From Nymphaea colorata (lineage: Eukaryota > Streptophyta > Magnoliopsida > Nymphaeales > Nymphaeaceae), in NCBI RefSeq assembly GCF_008831285.2, contig NC_045145.1:16862802-16926801 (forward strand): a DNA stretch of 64,000 nt. Reading direction: 5' to 3'. Within the stretch, counting starts at the first letter, position 1; each line of letters opens with the position of its first letter. The notes under the pieces are model-generated. The model made no database searches. It had not been told where the DNA came from and saw only the letters and a list, made by a program, of their open reading frames with translations. This document shows positions 12,051 through 30,679 of the stretch, one piece after another. Position numbers and translations under genes: made by a program.

Positions 12051-12391
12051 ATCTGAAAACTCAAGGTAGAACTTAATCCACTTCAAACTAGGTGAGCTGT
12101 CTTTCGAAACTCGAACTAAAAACTGGTCTAATAAAACCTGACCTGAACCCAAGAAAACTTGACCCACTTACACCAGTACTCACCATGCATCCACGCTTGG
12201 GCACCTCAACTTAGTGGTCTCTATAAACAGCTGGTTCTTGCATTGATGCAGTTCAACTCCATAGATGGGTCCAAATTTCTATTCAAAGTGACTGAAAACG
12301 TTTTTCATAAGTGGGATGGATTAAAAAAAAAAATGCAGATATAAAACAAAGGTTGTTAACTTTCTTCCTTGAGCTGAAAATGATGGTAAGT

Positions 12392-12530
12392 GTGATATTT
12401 AAGTTCAAAAGTGTACCGTCAGATTCACAAACAAACCAGAATCTTAAAGACATAATTATGTGATATTCAAGAGTTGAAAAGTGTACCGTCAGATTCACAA
12501 ACAAACCAGAATCTTAAAAGCATAATTATG
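12392..12530. repeat. Two-copy tandem duplication, period 68 bp
   Basis: Copy 1 starts at 12392 and copy 2 at 12460. Both carry an identical core from GTGTACCGTCAGATTCACAA to CAGAATCTTAAA and end in CATAATTATG. Copies differ by only a few bases, so the duplication is fairly young. No coding role is seen. Confidence 0.92.
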
Positions 12531-12854
12531 TAGTCTTAATAAATAAACATTAAAAAAAAAAACTCTAATACTGTCTTTGCTAAATAATTATGCTGGTGCT
12601 AGGCCAAGAGACTTTCCCTACAAAGTCGGTAAATATTATCTCGAGCACCGTAATCTTGTATATTTTATGACATTCAAAGTCAATGCATTTACAAAATCAC
12701 GGATGCATGAGACGAAGTAACAAGAGACGTTTGCATATATGCCAATGAAATTTAACAATTTAAAAATGCACCATTTTCCATGTCCCTCAATGTTAAAAAC
12801 TTGATCAACTATTCGAGTTTTGCTTTGGTATGTCAAACTTATTGACTTAAGAGA

Positions 12855-12970
12855 TGCATCCTTATCAGTTGGTGTAAAACCCTCGATCCGCCCTCCCTTG
12901 CCTACGAGGTCAGAGTCTTTCCCCTCTACCTTGTGGGGAAACCGAGGCTATAAATTCCGAAACCTCTAAA
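12855..12970 (+). mobile_element. Possible decayed tRNA-derived SINE
   Basis: TTATCAGTTGGTGT resembles an A box and ACGAGGTCAGAGTC a B box about 35-40 bp later. It is followed by a CTACCTTGTGGGGAAACCGAGGC segment and an A-rich end. Promoter boxes are degenerate and no flanking direct repeats were established. Confidence 0.3.
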
Positions 12971-13620
12971 AAAGCAGCCAGGCTTATCATGTTTTATGAT
13001 TATGAAAGAAAGAAGGATTGGTTTTTGGCCAAGTTTGCTGCAAAATCTAAATGGATGGTGGTACTAATTTGCGCACAAAACACAAATAAAAAAAGTTAAA
13101 GTTTTCCATGGGAGAGACAAAATAGAATGAACGTAATTATATTATAGTTATAATTATAATTGTTATTGAACTTGAATAATAGATTAAGAGAGATAAAGCA
13201 AGAACATACGAATTACACAAAGTCGGAAAAATTAAAGAGAGAAAAACAAACAACATGAGATCCCAGTGGCCAACAAGAGGGGAAAGATCTATTTGAAGGT
13301 AGTTAATCATTTTTATTCTCTCATTTACTATGCTTTCAGAAGAACTAAAGTTGAATTGGCCAAAATGTGTTTTCCTTGTCAGTGCGAGGTCGGACTTTTT
13401 GGCAACATTGAAATTCCAGTTGCTTTTCGAAAAATTTTCTGGTTCTTTTTTCGAGAGCATCCCTTCCTCAGGAGCGGGATACTTAATGAGCCCTTTCTAG
13501 AAGTATAAATATTTAAGAAATGAGCGGCTTCTAGAGCTGTTAATCACATGGCGATTAGTTTATTAGAGGGAGGGAGGGAGAGATAATCTTATATTTTGCC
13601 TTGAAAATGGCAAATTTTAT

Positions 13621-13760
13621 GCAGGAAGAACAAGAAACTTTAACAAACAATAACTATACTATCATTTCACTTGGATTCAGGAAAATTTAAGCAGGAAGAA
13701 CAAGAAACTTTGACCCACTATATTATTATTTCACTTGAACCCAGAAAAGTTTAGTACACT
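13621..13760. repeat. Two-copy tandem duplication, period 70 bp
   Basis: GCAGGAAGAACAAGAAACTT occurs at 13621 and 13691, each followed by a similar ...ATTTCACTTG(G/A)A(T/C)(T/C)CAG(A/G)AAA block. Divergence between copies is moderate. Confidence 0.9.
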
Positions 13761-15099
13761 ATGGGGCTTCCTGACATTGTGATCTGTGCATCTCATGGCC
13801 CCTTTCCCCATTTCTTAAAATGAGAGAGAAGACCATGAAGTCAACACTGCAGCCAAGTTGCACTTTCTTTATAAGTATCTTATGTGTTAAAAAGAAGCCT
13901 TTTCTTGACAGACGGAAAGGATATAAATCGAAATGAGACAGCCCATAATTATTCTAAATCGATCTCCAAGGTGCGCATCTTCCTTCTAGCCCCAAGGTTT
14001 TACCAGTGCAGAAACTAATTGGTTTTCGTTATTATCAATAAATAAGTGCTGCACAAAAAGCTTCGACGTCTATAAGCGCGGTCTGACCTGAAGAAACCGC
14101 CTAAGATCTGTGCTGGAAGAGGAAGACGAATACTTCAGAGTTGAACTTTGTTGGTAGTTTGAAATTCCTAGGACCAAGCTTCTTAGAAAATTACGGCTTT
14201 TCAGCATATTCAAGCTAAATCAAGATCGTGGTACGTACAAACGTTCTTTCTTTCTCTGTCCTGTTTTGGCGTTGTTTGCTTCAAGTGCATTGTCAGAGAT
14301 GAGATTAAAGACTTTCAGTGACCAAACATAATGATGCTTGAGTTTCTTACTTTAATAGAGAGAATGCATCACTGGGAAAAGAAGCTAACAAATAAGTCTC
14401 CACCTCTGCAAATGGAATTTAGTTTCAGATTCACGATGTTGCAAGAGGGAAAACCAGTCTTTGATATTTTCTTTTGCAGTTAAACAAGGGAGGGAAAGAC
14501 ATCTTGATGGTTAAGCATTTCGTTGGTATAGGAAAGACATCTGCTTTGGAGGTCATTGCTTGATGCAATATAAAGTGCTCGACATCTGCTGACATTTCAT
14601 AAGAATACAATTTTTTTTTTTTTTGCAGCTGCAAGAGAGAAAGCATGAACATCATTGGATTTTCCCAGGGCAAGTGATGCCAGTGACATTTTGATGAGAC
14701 TCTTAAGAGATTCTTCCTTTTATGTTGCTTTTGCATGTTCTCTCTATTTTTCATTTGAAGACTTCCAAACTCGCCATGTGTATCCAGAAGCTTGCTAGAG
14801 AAAATTTCGTTCGTCGTTTACAATACCTTCTTGATACAGTTTCTGCTTTCTAAAACTGAGAATACTTTTGCAAGGAAAAGTCATCTTCAGGGAAATCAAA
14901 TCTCCCAACAAGAATAACATGCAAGAAAGTGCCATGGACTGACACCTAAGATTGGCATGTTATCGAGCATCCAATCAGGGAAATGGAAAACGATTCTGCA
15001 TATGATTTGAGCAACTCAGTTGCATGAGCCTGATGATCAGAGCTTCACAGGTGATGTTGTTCTAGGCCATCATTGCCCCTCAGATGATCAGAAATCGAA
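13761..15099. other. Leader region of the truncated C2-GRAM gene; no first C2 exon seen
   Basis: I searched all frames by eye for a counterpart of the first C2 exon (for example an SDPYAKL-like motif) and found none. A CTTTCTTTCTCTGTCC tract follows a possible GTACGT donor near 14230, so part of this may be a 5' UTR with introns. Several upstream ATGs, for example 15020, precede the chosen start. Confidence 0.4.
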
Positions 15100-18000
15100 A
15101 TGGGTGCCCCCTCTTCTCTTGCGGCATTTGAAGAATCACTCAAGCACCTCCAATCAGGAGACCAAACAGGGGAGCAAGAAGCCGCACCCACCCTCTTCCC
15201 CGGAGGAGTGCTCCTAGACCAGCACTACGCCATTCCACCTCGAGACCTCAACCTCCTCCTCTTTGACCCCGCCTCAAGCTTCGTCCCCTCTCTCGTCGAC
15301 CTCCAGGGCACTACTGAGTACGCAGAAGGCCCGTGGGAGCTCCATGGAGGGACGCTCAAGAGAACCCTCAACTATGTAAAGCCCGCCAAGTTCTTGATCA
15401 AGTTCGTGAAGATGGCGGAAGAGCAAACTTACATCAAAGCAGACGAACAATCATACGCGGTTGTCAAGAGACTGACCGCTCCCGACGCCCCCTACGGCAA
15501 CTCCATCAGGACGGAGATACTCGTCTACATTACTGCTGGGCCTGAGACGCCCTCTGGGGAGGCGACCTCTCGCCTCGTGGTTTCATGGCAGATGATCTTC
15601 CTCCAGAGGATGCTGATGAAGGGCATGTTGGAGGGTGCAGCGAGGCAAGGTCTGAAGGAAGACGCCGAGAAGTTTGCGAAGCTGTTGGCGCAGACGGTTA
15701 AGCCGGTAGACGCGGAGGAGCTCTCGAGAGGCGGCGACGGGTCCGACAGAGAGAGGGCGCTGGCAGGGCTGGTGAGGGAAGACGAGACGGATTGGAGGCT
15801 GGCATGGCGGTTTCTTGGGAACTTCACGGTGGCGTCCGCGGTTGCTATGGTGGTGCTCGTGACGGCACACGTCGCAATGGCAGGGGAGAGATCGAAGGAG
15901 GGGCTGGAGTTTGATTGCTTGGACTTGCCGGATTCCGCCGGAGAGGTGCTGTTCTCGGTGGTGCTGGTCGCTCAGGCTTGGTTTGCGCTCCAGATGGTCT
16001 CTCGCTTCCTCAGGGCGAGAACCCAGAGAGGTGCCCTGCTCTTCTCCGTTTTGCTTGAGACTCTGCGCCTTTTCAAAATCTTCGCATATATGCATGAGCT
16101 AGCAAACATCTTCATGAAGTTCTTCTGGTCTCTTATTCAATATAATTTCATCTCTAGGAAACACGCTTCCCATCTTAGAAAACAAAGAACCCGCTCCCCA
16201 AACAAATCTTCACTACAATGTTTTCTTTTCCTAGAAGGCTTAACGAATTTTGTTAAGTTTTTCCTTTCGCTTGGTTGATGCTTCTTATTCCATTTCTTAT
16301 TCATTTCCCCACAGTTTCTTTCACTTGCTCAACGGTTCCTCTTTGGCTTCAGCGACAATTCTTTTTCATTTTAAGAATGCTTCCTACATGGTGAGAGGAT
16401 TTTGATCACTGCTCGAAAAAAAGCAAAAGCTCTGGTTGCGCTAGCGTTGAAAGTTGCATCAGTACCTAGTGAAGATACAATGTACCATCATTTTGATATT
16501 GCACTAACCCCAGATAGCATATGAATTAACTATTTTTACATCGCCAACTCAACCTGCTAAGTTATGTTCCTAATTGGAACTACTTTTACTGACCTTTTAC
16601 ATAGACTAACATATTTACTTTCATGCACGCATACGCACTCGCGTGCAGGCATACACACACATAGATGGATTATTTGGTGATGCGTAAATTATACAAATAC
16701 GTTTGGAAAGTTTCATTGTCTATATTGTCAGGTTTAATCATCCTTAACTTATATATTGGATAAACATGTTACACGAATTCACCAACTTTCTTTTTTGGGT
16801 TTTCCATTTTGTAATTTTGTTATGAAACCAGATGGTGATCATGGAGTCAAAGCACAGGGAGAAGGCTGGGTGCTTACTGTAGCTTTGATTGAGGGAACCA
16901 AATTAGCTGCTCTTGACTCAACCGGCTTTTCAGACCCATATGTTGTTTTCACATGTGGTGGGAAATCGAAGACAAGTTCAATCAAGTTCCAAACATTGAA
17001 CCCTCAGTGGAATGGTAAATCTATTGAATGTTTTCATGCACAACTATGGAAAGAAAAGAAAAAGTCTTTAATTCTAGCAGTTTGAATATGGAAAAGGTGA
17101 TAGGTGGTTCTCTTTCTCATGAAATTAAAGGTTGCAGTTCGTTCAACGTCAAAGAATTGGTTTTCCTAGGAAATTTGTCCAAGACAAAGATATTTCTCTA
17201 CAAATTGATTGTTTAATGAGAAAAAACATTGTATGAGCGTGTAATATGCATTTGATTGTTCCAATTAGAACAAAATAACAAAATAGTGAAGACCCATCTC
17301 TTATTTGCCACTTGATTTTAATGTTTATATTTGGCATGCAGAAACTCATCATGTTCTTTTCCTTTTCCTGCTTGGTGCCTTGTTCAGAAGTATTTGAGTT
17401 TGACGCCATGGATGATCCACCATCTGTCATGAACATTGAAGTGTACGATTCTGATGGACAATTTGATGAATCGATATGTCTTGGACGTGCAAAAATCAAT
17501 TTCTTGAAGTCCAATATAGAAGATTTAGCTGATATTTGGATTCCATTGAAAGGAAAATTGGCTCAGTGTCACCAATCAAAGCTGCATCTGTGGGTTTTCT
17601 TGAGCAATACAAAAGGCACTGAAGTTGCTAAAGAATACATCTCAAAGATGGAGAAGCAGATCGGCAAAAAGGTGTCTTATTCCTGGCATATTAGCTGCCA
17701 TACTGAAATTTTCTCTTTCTTGTTTTAGTGCAATTTATATTTAGATGATTAACCTGTGGAAATTTGTTTTCATCCAAAATTATATGCTTCAATACATCAA
17801 TTGAGTGTCTTCCTTTTTATTTAATCACTGTAAATTTATGTGTGTTTAAACTTTTTTGAACTATATATTGAATGCCAGTTTAAGACCAATATGAAACATG
17901 AAATAAGTTTCAAATATTAAATGGTAGAAAAGCCATGCAATTCTCCAACAAAGTGTTTTTCAAATATTGTGCAGCCACAAGCATAGGTTGCCATTGATTT

Positions 18001-20818
18001 ACTCATTTTCTAATTTACTGTTTTTTCCGCAGTTATATGAAAATCTTTCAACAGCTTACTGATCGCACCTTTAGATGAAGCTACAGAAATGTTTCTTAAA
18101 TTCATTGTATAATCAGGTCTCCAACATGGCATCCAAATGGGTAACTGGAATTCTGTTTTTCCTCTCTTGAAAGAGTCTTGTGAACATCCAACTATATGAA
18201 AAAATTATATCTTTAGAGGATAGGCACAACCCACGGCACGATTTAAAATCCAAGTGTCTATAAAAAAAAATGCATTAAATATGTAAACAAAACAAAATGA
18301 AATATAAACATGAACAAGTTGCTTCAACAGCGTGATGGTATGAGGATAAATATGATTTTTTTCACAATAGGTGATTGATCATAAAGTAAATTCGTGAGTA
18401 TGCTGTTTTGCTTTTGCGCTATGAGAAGATGAAGTACAATTTTTCGGCAGATAAACCTAAGATCACCTCAATCAAACACAGCATTCCAGAAACTCTTCGG
18501 GTTGCCAATGGAGGAATTTCTCATCAACGATTTTGCTTGTCAATTGAAGCGCAAAATGCCACTTCAGGTGCTTTTCCTTTGCCGTAACCCGATGCAATTG
18601 CGTCAATCTATTTACACAAACTCCTGTTTTCTTCCCAAAAAAGATCGAAAGTGTCTCCTTGCAATGATCCGTGTTTGTGCAGGGTCGCCTTTTCCTATCA
18701 TCAAGAGTCATAGGATTTAACGCGAACTTGTTTGGCCAAAGGACTAAGTTCTTCTTCCTGTGGGATGACATCGAAGACGTTCAAGTGGTGGCTCCATCAT
18801 TGGCATCGGTCGGCAGTCCATCATTGATGATTATCTTGCGAAAAGGCAGGGGAATGGATGCCAAACATGGCGCCAAGACTCAACACGGAGAAGGCAGGCT
18901 GCGTTTCCACTTCCAGTCATTCGTACCATTCGAAGCTGCACACAAGTAAGAATGCAATTGACATGCTCTCACTTGTTTAGCCGTTTATAGCATTTCAGAG
19001 ATCATGAGTTCCATGTTTAAGATCTCACTTTCAAACCGCTTATACTGGTGTTTTATTTGCTGTTCTTTCACGACACCAAGTTCTATTTGCTGACCAGATG
19101 CTCTCTTAAGACATTAGGAGCCATCTTATTGCTTACCAAGAAATAAGTCTGTCATTTCTTTTCATCTAATGATCAGATTCAAGACTCGCAAGCGCCTGGT
19201 TTGAGTCTTTGACAAATTTTAGTTCCCCGATATCCTGCAGATCCGCAGCGTCGTAAAAGACTGTAAACCAGTATACAGATTGCATTATACTCAAGTATAC
19301 ATGAATTAATGTTCCTTTTGAGTTTCTTAGATAGATTATTCCCGAAGCTGTTTCCACGTACGAATTCAAGTTTTTGCATCCTTTTATGTGTTGATGGGCT
19401 TATGCAACTGCTTCATCGCTTGACATATTGCTATTGGTGGATACATGAAATTGAATTTCTCCCCATCCTTTAACGATAAGAAAAAGTTGTAGACTTATTT
19501 CAAAAAGGAAACAGTTTGAAGACCATAAAAATTGATTAAGATTACTAGGACATTCAGACCTTCATATTCATTTCTTTTCCCTCTTAAATGATGTTGGTCC
19601 ACCGTAGCTAATACCCTAGAAGGGACTCCAGCTCCAGTCTGCGGTCGAAATGCATTTTTTCCTAAAAATGATGGATTTGATATGACAACGTTAGGGTTTT
19701 CATGGTGCTTCATGACTTAATTAAAATATTTCTGGCATTTGAGCACGACCAGCATGTGCCGGTGAGACCTGTAGACATTTTGTTCATGAAATTAATATAG
19801 GACCCTGTTTTACTAATTACTATCATAATCCTCTTTATTTAGGCGGACTCTTTTGTTTTTCTCTTTCTACTTTGACCTGGTTTGACAAACTTATGCATCA
19901 CCCGTATATGAATATAAGAGAATATGATCCATCAGAAAATCACCGTCATAAACTAAAATGTCCTGACAGGACGATCATCGCATTGTGGAAGTCGAGGTCT
20001 TTGACTGCAGAGCCTATAGCGGAAGAACAATCTGATACGAAAAGCACCCACACCAAAGAAAATGGATGTTCTTCGGATGTGGAGGATGTAATCATGAAGA
20101 AGGTTTATTCTTCTTTCCATCCTATCCAAGTAAGTGTTTCTCATATGTCAACGCTGCAGAAATTTGCTGCATTTGTTAGATCCTGACACTCTTTTGGACA
20201 GGCAGACTTGTTAATGGAGCTGTTTGGTGGTGGTCACGTGGAAAGAAAAGTGATGGAGAAGGTTGGATGTGTTAATTCTTCACATACAGCATGGAAGCTG
20301 GTTAAGCCTGACATAAACCAGAGGCGGCTGTCTTACAAGTTTGACAAACATATCTCTAATCTTGAAGGAGACGTTAACAGCACACAACAGATATCATTTC
20401 TTGCAGATCGAAAGGCGTGGACTATTGAAGACGTGATGGCATTCCAAGGCGTTCCACTTGGTGATTGTTTCAATGTATGGACGCTTTGTAGTCTGTTCAT
20501 TATTATTTTTAGTTATACTATGGTATCCATTGTAGCATTCTGAGGCCTTCCCTTTAGCCTTAGTCATGGTTGTGTTCTAATTTGCACTGTTTTCCTTATT
20601 TGCAGCTCCATCTGCGGTACCAAATTGAGAATGTGCCAACAAGATCACGGACTTGCAACGTCCAAGTATATATAGGTCTGCAATGGCTGAAGAGCACAAG
20701 GCAACAAAAGAGAATCTGTAACGACATAGAATTGAAGCTTGCAGACCTCCTAAAGGAAATCTTTGCCACAGCCGAGGAGTTTCTACTGGCAAGGCCTATA
20801 GATCCTCTCTGTAAATGA
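15100..20818 (+). CDS. C2-GRAM-VASt domain protein, copy 1, lacking the N-terminal C2 exon
   Basis: Exons: 15100-16030, 16832-17014, 17388-17671, 18451-18567, 18683-18945, 19970-20129, 20202-20474, 20606-20818. All phases agree and give 807 aa. Order: VASt-1 (about residues 35-200, starting GVLLDQHYAIPP), one membrane-spanning segment (about 238-262), a second C2 with DSTGFSDPY and VYDSDGQFDE calcium-loop motifs, GRAM (GRLFLSSRVIGFNANLF), and VASt-2. The family protein At1g03370 has an additional C2 domain at the N terminus and about 1020 residues, which the paralogue at 30680 also has. The ATG at 15100 is the first after an in-frame TGA at about 15085. An upstream spliced exon through an AG just before 15099 cannot be excluded. 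Exon 2 is markedly GC-rich compared with its paralogue. Coding is uninterrupted, so it may be functional as a shorter protein. Its likely role is membrane-bound lipid or sterol-type binding, by analogy with GRAM-VASt proteins. Confidence 0.85.
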
Positions 20819-22272
20819 ATGTCTATTTAACATGCTGAAGTTTTCACTATAGCTACTCAAGGAACATGGAGGACAATAAGCATCTGGCACAGAAGCTTTC
20901 AGTTCTGAACCTACAGCACCTTTGATGGCTAACTATGTCAAAAATCATTGAGCAGAAAGAGGTTGGCTGCATCTCTAATGATTTGTAGATACGAAGTATG
21001 GAGTTTTGCAGGTTCGGTTGGAAGTAAATTCACCATCTCTGGAAGCAGGGTTGCCCATTTCTTACGAGTCATGACTGGAATGCCTCCATTAGTGTTCTCG
21101 ACCTTCGAAATTTCGGGTGGCACCACCCTTGATATTCTACGCCAGCTGTTCAAAAGAACGTAAAATTATAAATTCAACTAAATTGTACTGATTAAGAGAT
21201 GAGTGTAGCCAAATGGGACAGGATAAATGCTGAAGAAATTAGAGGAGGGAACTGAGTTATGATGTTCTCTTACCTCACTTATTCTTACATTCTCAACTTG
21301 TTTCTCGAGTGATTCTGCTCATAAACTCGCAAGCAAGACTGCAGAAGCCTGTACCGTGACGAGATGGATTTTCAGTTGAATTGCAACTATCATCTGTTGT
21401 TGATTCTGATGCCAAATCGGCAGAGCTTATGGTTGAAAAATTAGTGCCCCGAGTTGGCATTATCAGGAAAGTCTCCCATTGCATTTGCTTTACCTGAAGG
21501 ATGTCTAAAGACTCTAAACTGAGTAGTTGAACTCTAGCATGAGGCAAGGAAAAAGGACTTAATGCAAACATGATTTGAAGATGTTCATTTTTGTTCCGAG
21601 ATATTGGAACGAAAAGAAATGACATTAATGACAGATTTTTGACAAAAGAAATGTGAATGTTGACAGACAAGTATGAGGCTGGCAATCAGAACTACAAACA
21701 GACAGAAATACAAAAGAAAACGACGTTGGAGAGAAAGGTGCTATTGAATGAGAATCTTCACTTGATCTAAGCTGCAAGTCGATACTATCTTTTTCAACCA
21801 TTAACATATGGCATTAGCTCCATTAAAAGGCGTTAAAGTAGCTGCAGTTCATATAGATAGCCTGAGAGAAAAAGGTACTATGGCTTTCTTTCTTACAGAA
21901 AATACTTGCTATTCATGTTCTTTGGTTAAAGCTCATGTGTTGGAATTATACTTTCAGAAAATAGGCGTATATGAATATGACGTCGATGTTCAAAAACCAA
22001 AAGAGTCGACATGTTGCTTTAATGTGTAAACTATATTGTTTCAGGGTCTTAAAGCCAGTCTTTAGCTTATAAAAGCTGTGATGCCAATAAAAGAAAGCGA
22101 TTTTATGTCGAGTCTTACAATTTTGACATGATAATATGGTCGGTTAATTAGACAAAGAACGCAGAAATATGAGTGTGAATCCATGTTATCAAAATCGGCT
22201 TCGGAATTGAATAAGCCAAGTTGCTGATTTGGTGAATTGGCTGATCTTGGACTGAATTGATCATAAATCGGC
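20819..22272. other. Intergenic; unidentified open stretches on the minus strand
   Basis: The minus strand has open segments that look protein-like: 21153-20938 (ends in stop; contains ISKVENTNGGIPVMTRKKW), 21685-21293, and 21807-21625. An acceptor-like AACAG precedes the first, but I could not join them in phase. The plus strand is also open over 20948-21163. No family was recognised, so no gene is called. Confidence 0.2.
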
Positions 22273-22590
22273 AAAAAAATATTTGAAACTTTACCTTTTA
22301 AACAAAAATGTATAAATTAATTAAGCTAAAGAATATTACCCATTTAAAATAGTTAAATAATAACATGCGGCATTTTTGAAACTGCCCATCAAATCGAATC
22401 GGTGGCAAATAGGACTCGAATAATCTATGATAACACTGTTTTGAATCATAAGATTTCGAAATCAAAAAAATATTTGAAACTTTACTTTTTAAACAAAAAT
22501 GCATAAATTAATTAAAATAATAACAGGCGGCATTGTTGAAATTGCCCATCATATTGAATCTGTGCCAAATAGGATTCGAATCATCTTCAC
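22273..22590. repeat. Two-copy tandem duplication of about 190 bp, second copy deleted
   Basis: Block AAAAAAATATTTGAAACTTT...AACAAAAATG(T/C)ATAAATTAATTAA at 22273 recurs at 22463. Both continue into AATAATAACA(T/G)GCGGCATT and (G/T)(G/T)CAAATAGGA(C/T)TCGAAT. Copy 2 lacks about 26 bp in the middle and carries scattered substitutions. Confidence 0.88.
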
Positions 22591-29590
<7,000 letters not shown>

Positions 29591-30679
29591 TTGTCGTCGG
29601 CGGAGGCGGGAAGTTTCGTTCCCTCGCCAATCTGGTGCATCGCTTTCTCTCCCTCTCTCTGTCATTTTGTAACTCTCTCGGTGGACCTCTTCGGGTTTTT
29701 ATTTTTATTTTTTAGTCATTTGACTCGAGAACTAGGGAGGCAGGAAGAGCACTCCATTGAGAGTGAAACGCGTCTTCGTCGCTCGAAACCCATTCGGTCT
29801 TCCTTCCACCCTTGAACTCGTTGATCTGGGGGTCTTCCCTCTCGAGCCGCAAGCCTCTCCCTTTTTCATTCTATCTCCCTCTCCTTATATACGGTCTTTT
29901 TCTGTACAGGCTTTTTGTTATCTTCTGAATCCGCTTTCCATTCCCTCTCTTTTTATCTATCGCTGTTTTTGCCCTTTTAAGCCGCTAAAAGATATTGATC
30001 CCTTTTTTGAGTTGTTTGGTGATTCCCTTCTTCCCGTGATTATGGAATTCTTTGTTTGTTTCCTTTTGTAGTTTTAAACGAACCTGAGGCCCTGATTCCG
30101 CACATTTTTCGGGTTCTGCCTCTACGCGAACTCTTTTGCTTCCATTCTTTCGATCTGATTTTGAAACCGCAGTGAATTTTGGAACGAAGCGGCTTCTGTG
30201 TCTCGAATGCGGCTGGACGCGTTAGTCTTCCACAGTTTTGAAAGAGTTGGGGGTTGTTGGAGCCCCCAGTTGATGACCAAAATTTCGTTTCGGTAGAAAT
30301 TCAACAATTTGTTTTGTTTTCAGATAATTTGCTCTGGTTTGGACATAGAACGCAATTGTTTGTGTAAAAAACTGATTTTAGTTCTTTTGGCTAATTTTGG
30401 TTCTTGAATTTGTTTATTTTGTGCACGTTTTTGAGTTTGCTCATGTGAAGGCCGCTGAAGCCTGTTTATCCTCAACATTTTGCCGTCTGCAAGGACGTCC
30501 TTGGTGTTAATTGTTTTTTTGAAAGATATTTTCTTTCACTATTTGATAACAAAAGAGTACTAATTTTGTTGATCTTCATACTGTTATCACCTTTTGTTCC
30601 CTACATAGAGTCCAGGGACAAACAAATTCTTCTTGTTCTGAGCTTGTATTAGATATAGTGCTGAAATTTGTCATCTGGA
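29591..30679 (+). promoter_or_regulatory. Promoter and 5' UTR (probably with an intron) of C2-GRAM copy 2
   Basis: A GTC/CGTCGT-rich stretch at 29577-29610 is followed by CT-rich leader sequence (TTTCTCTCCCTCTCTCTGTC and similar) to about 30000, then T-rich intron-like sequence up to the ATG at 30680. Several short upstream open frames exist. Exact transcription start and UTR intron borders are not resolved. Confidence 0.45.

Noticed and set aside
15583-16095. 170-codon minus-strand open frame inside exon 2 of C2-GRAM copy 1
   Set aside because: It is the antisense shadow of a GC-rich coding exon that is clearly explained on the plus strand.
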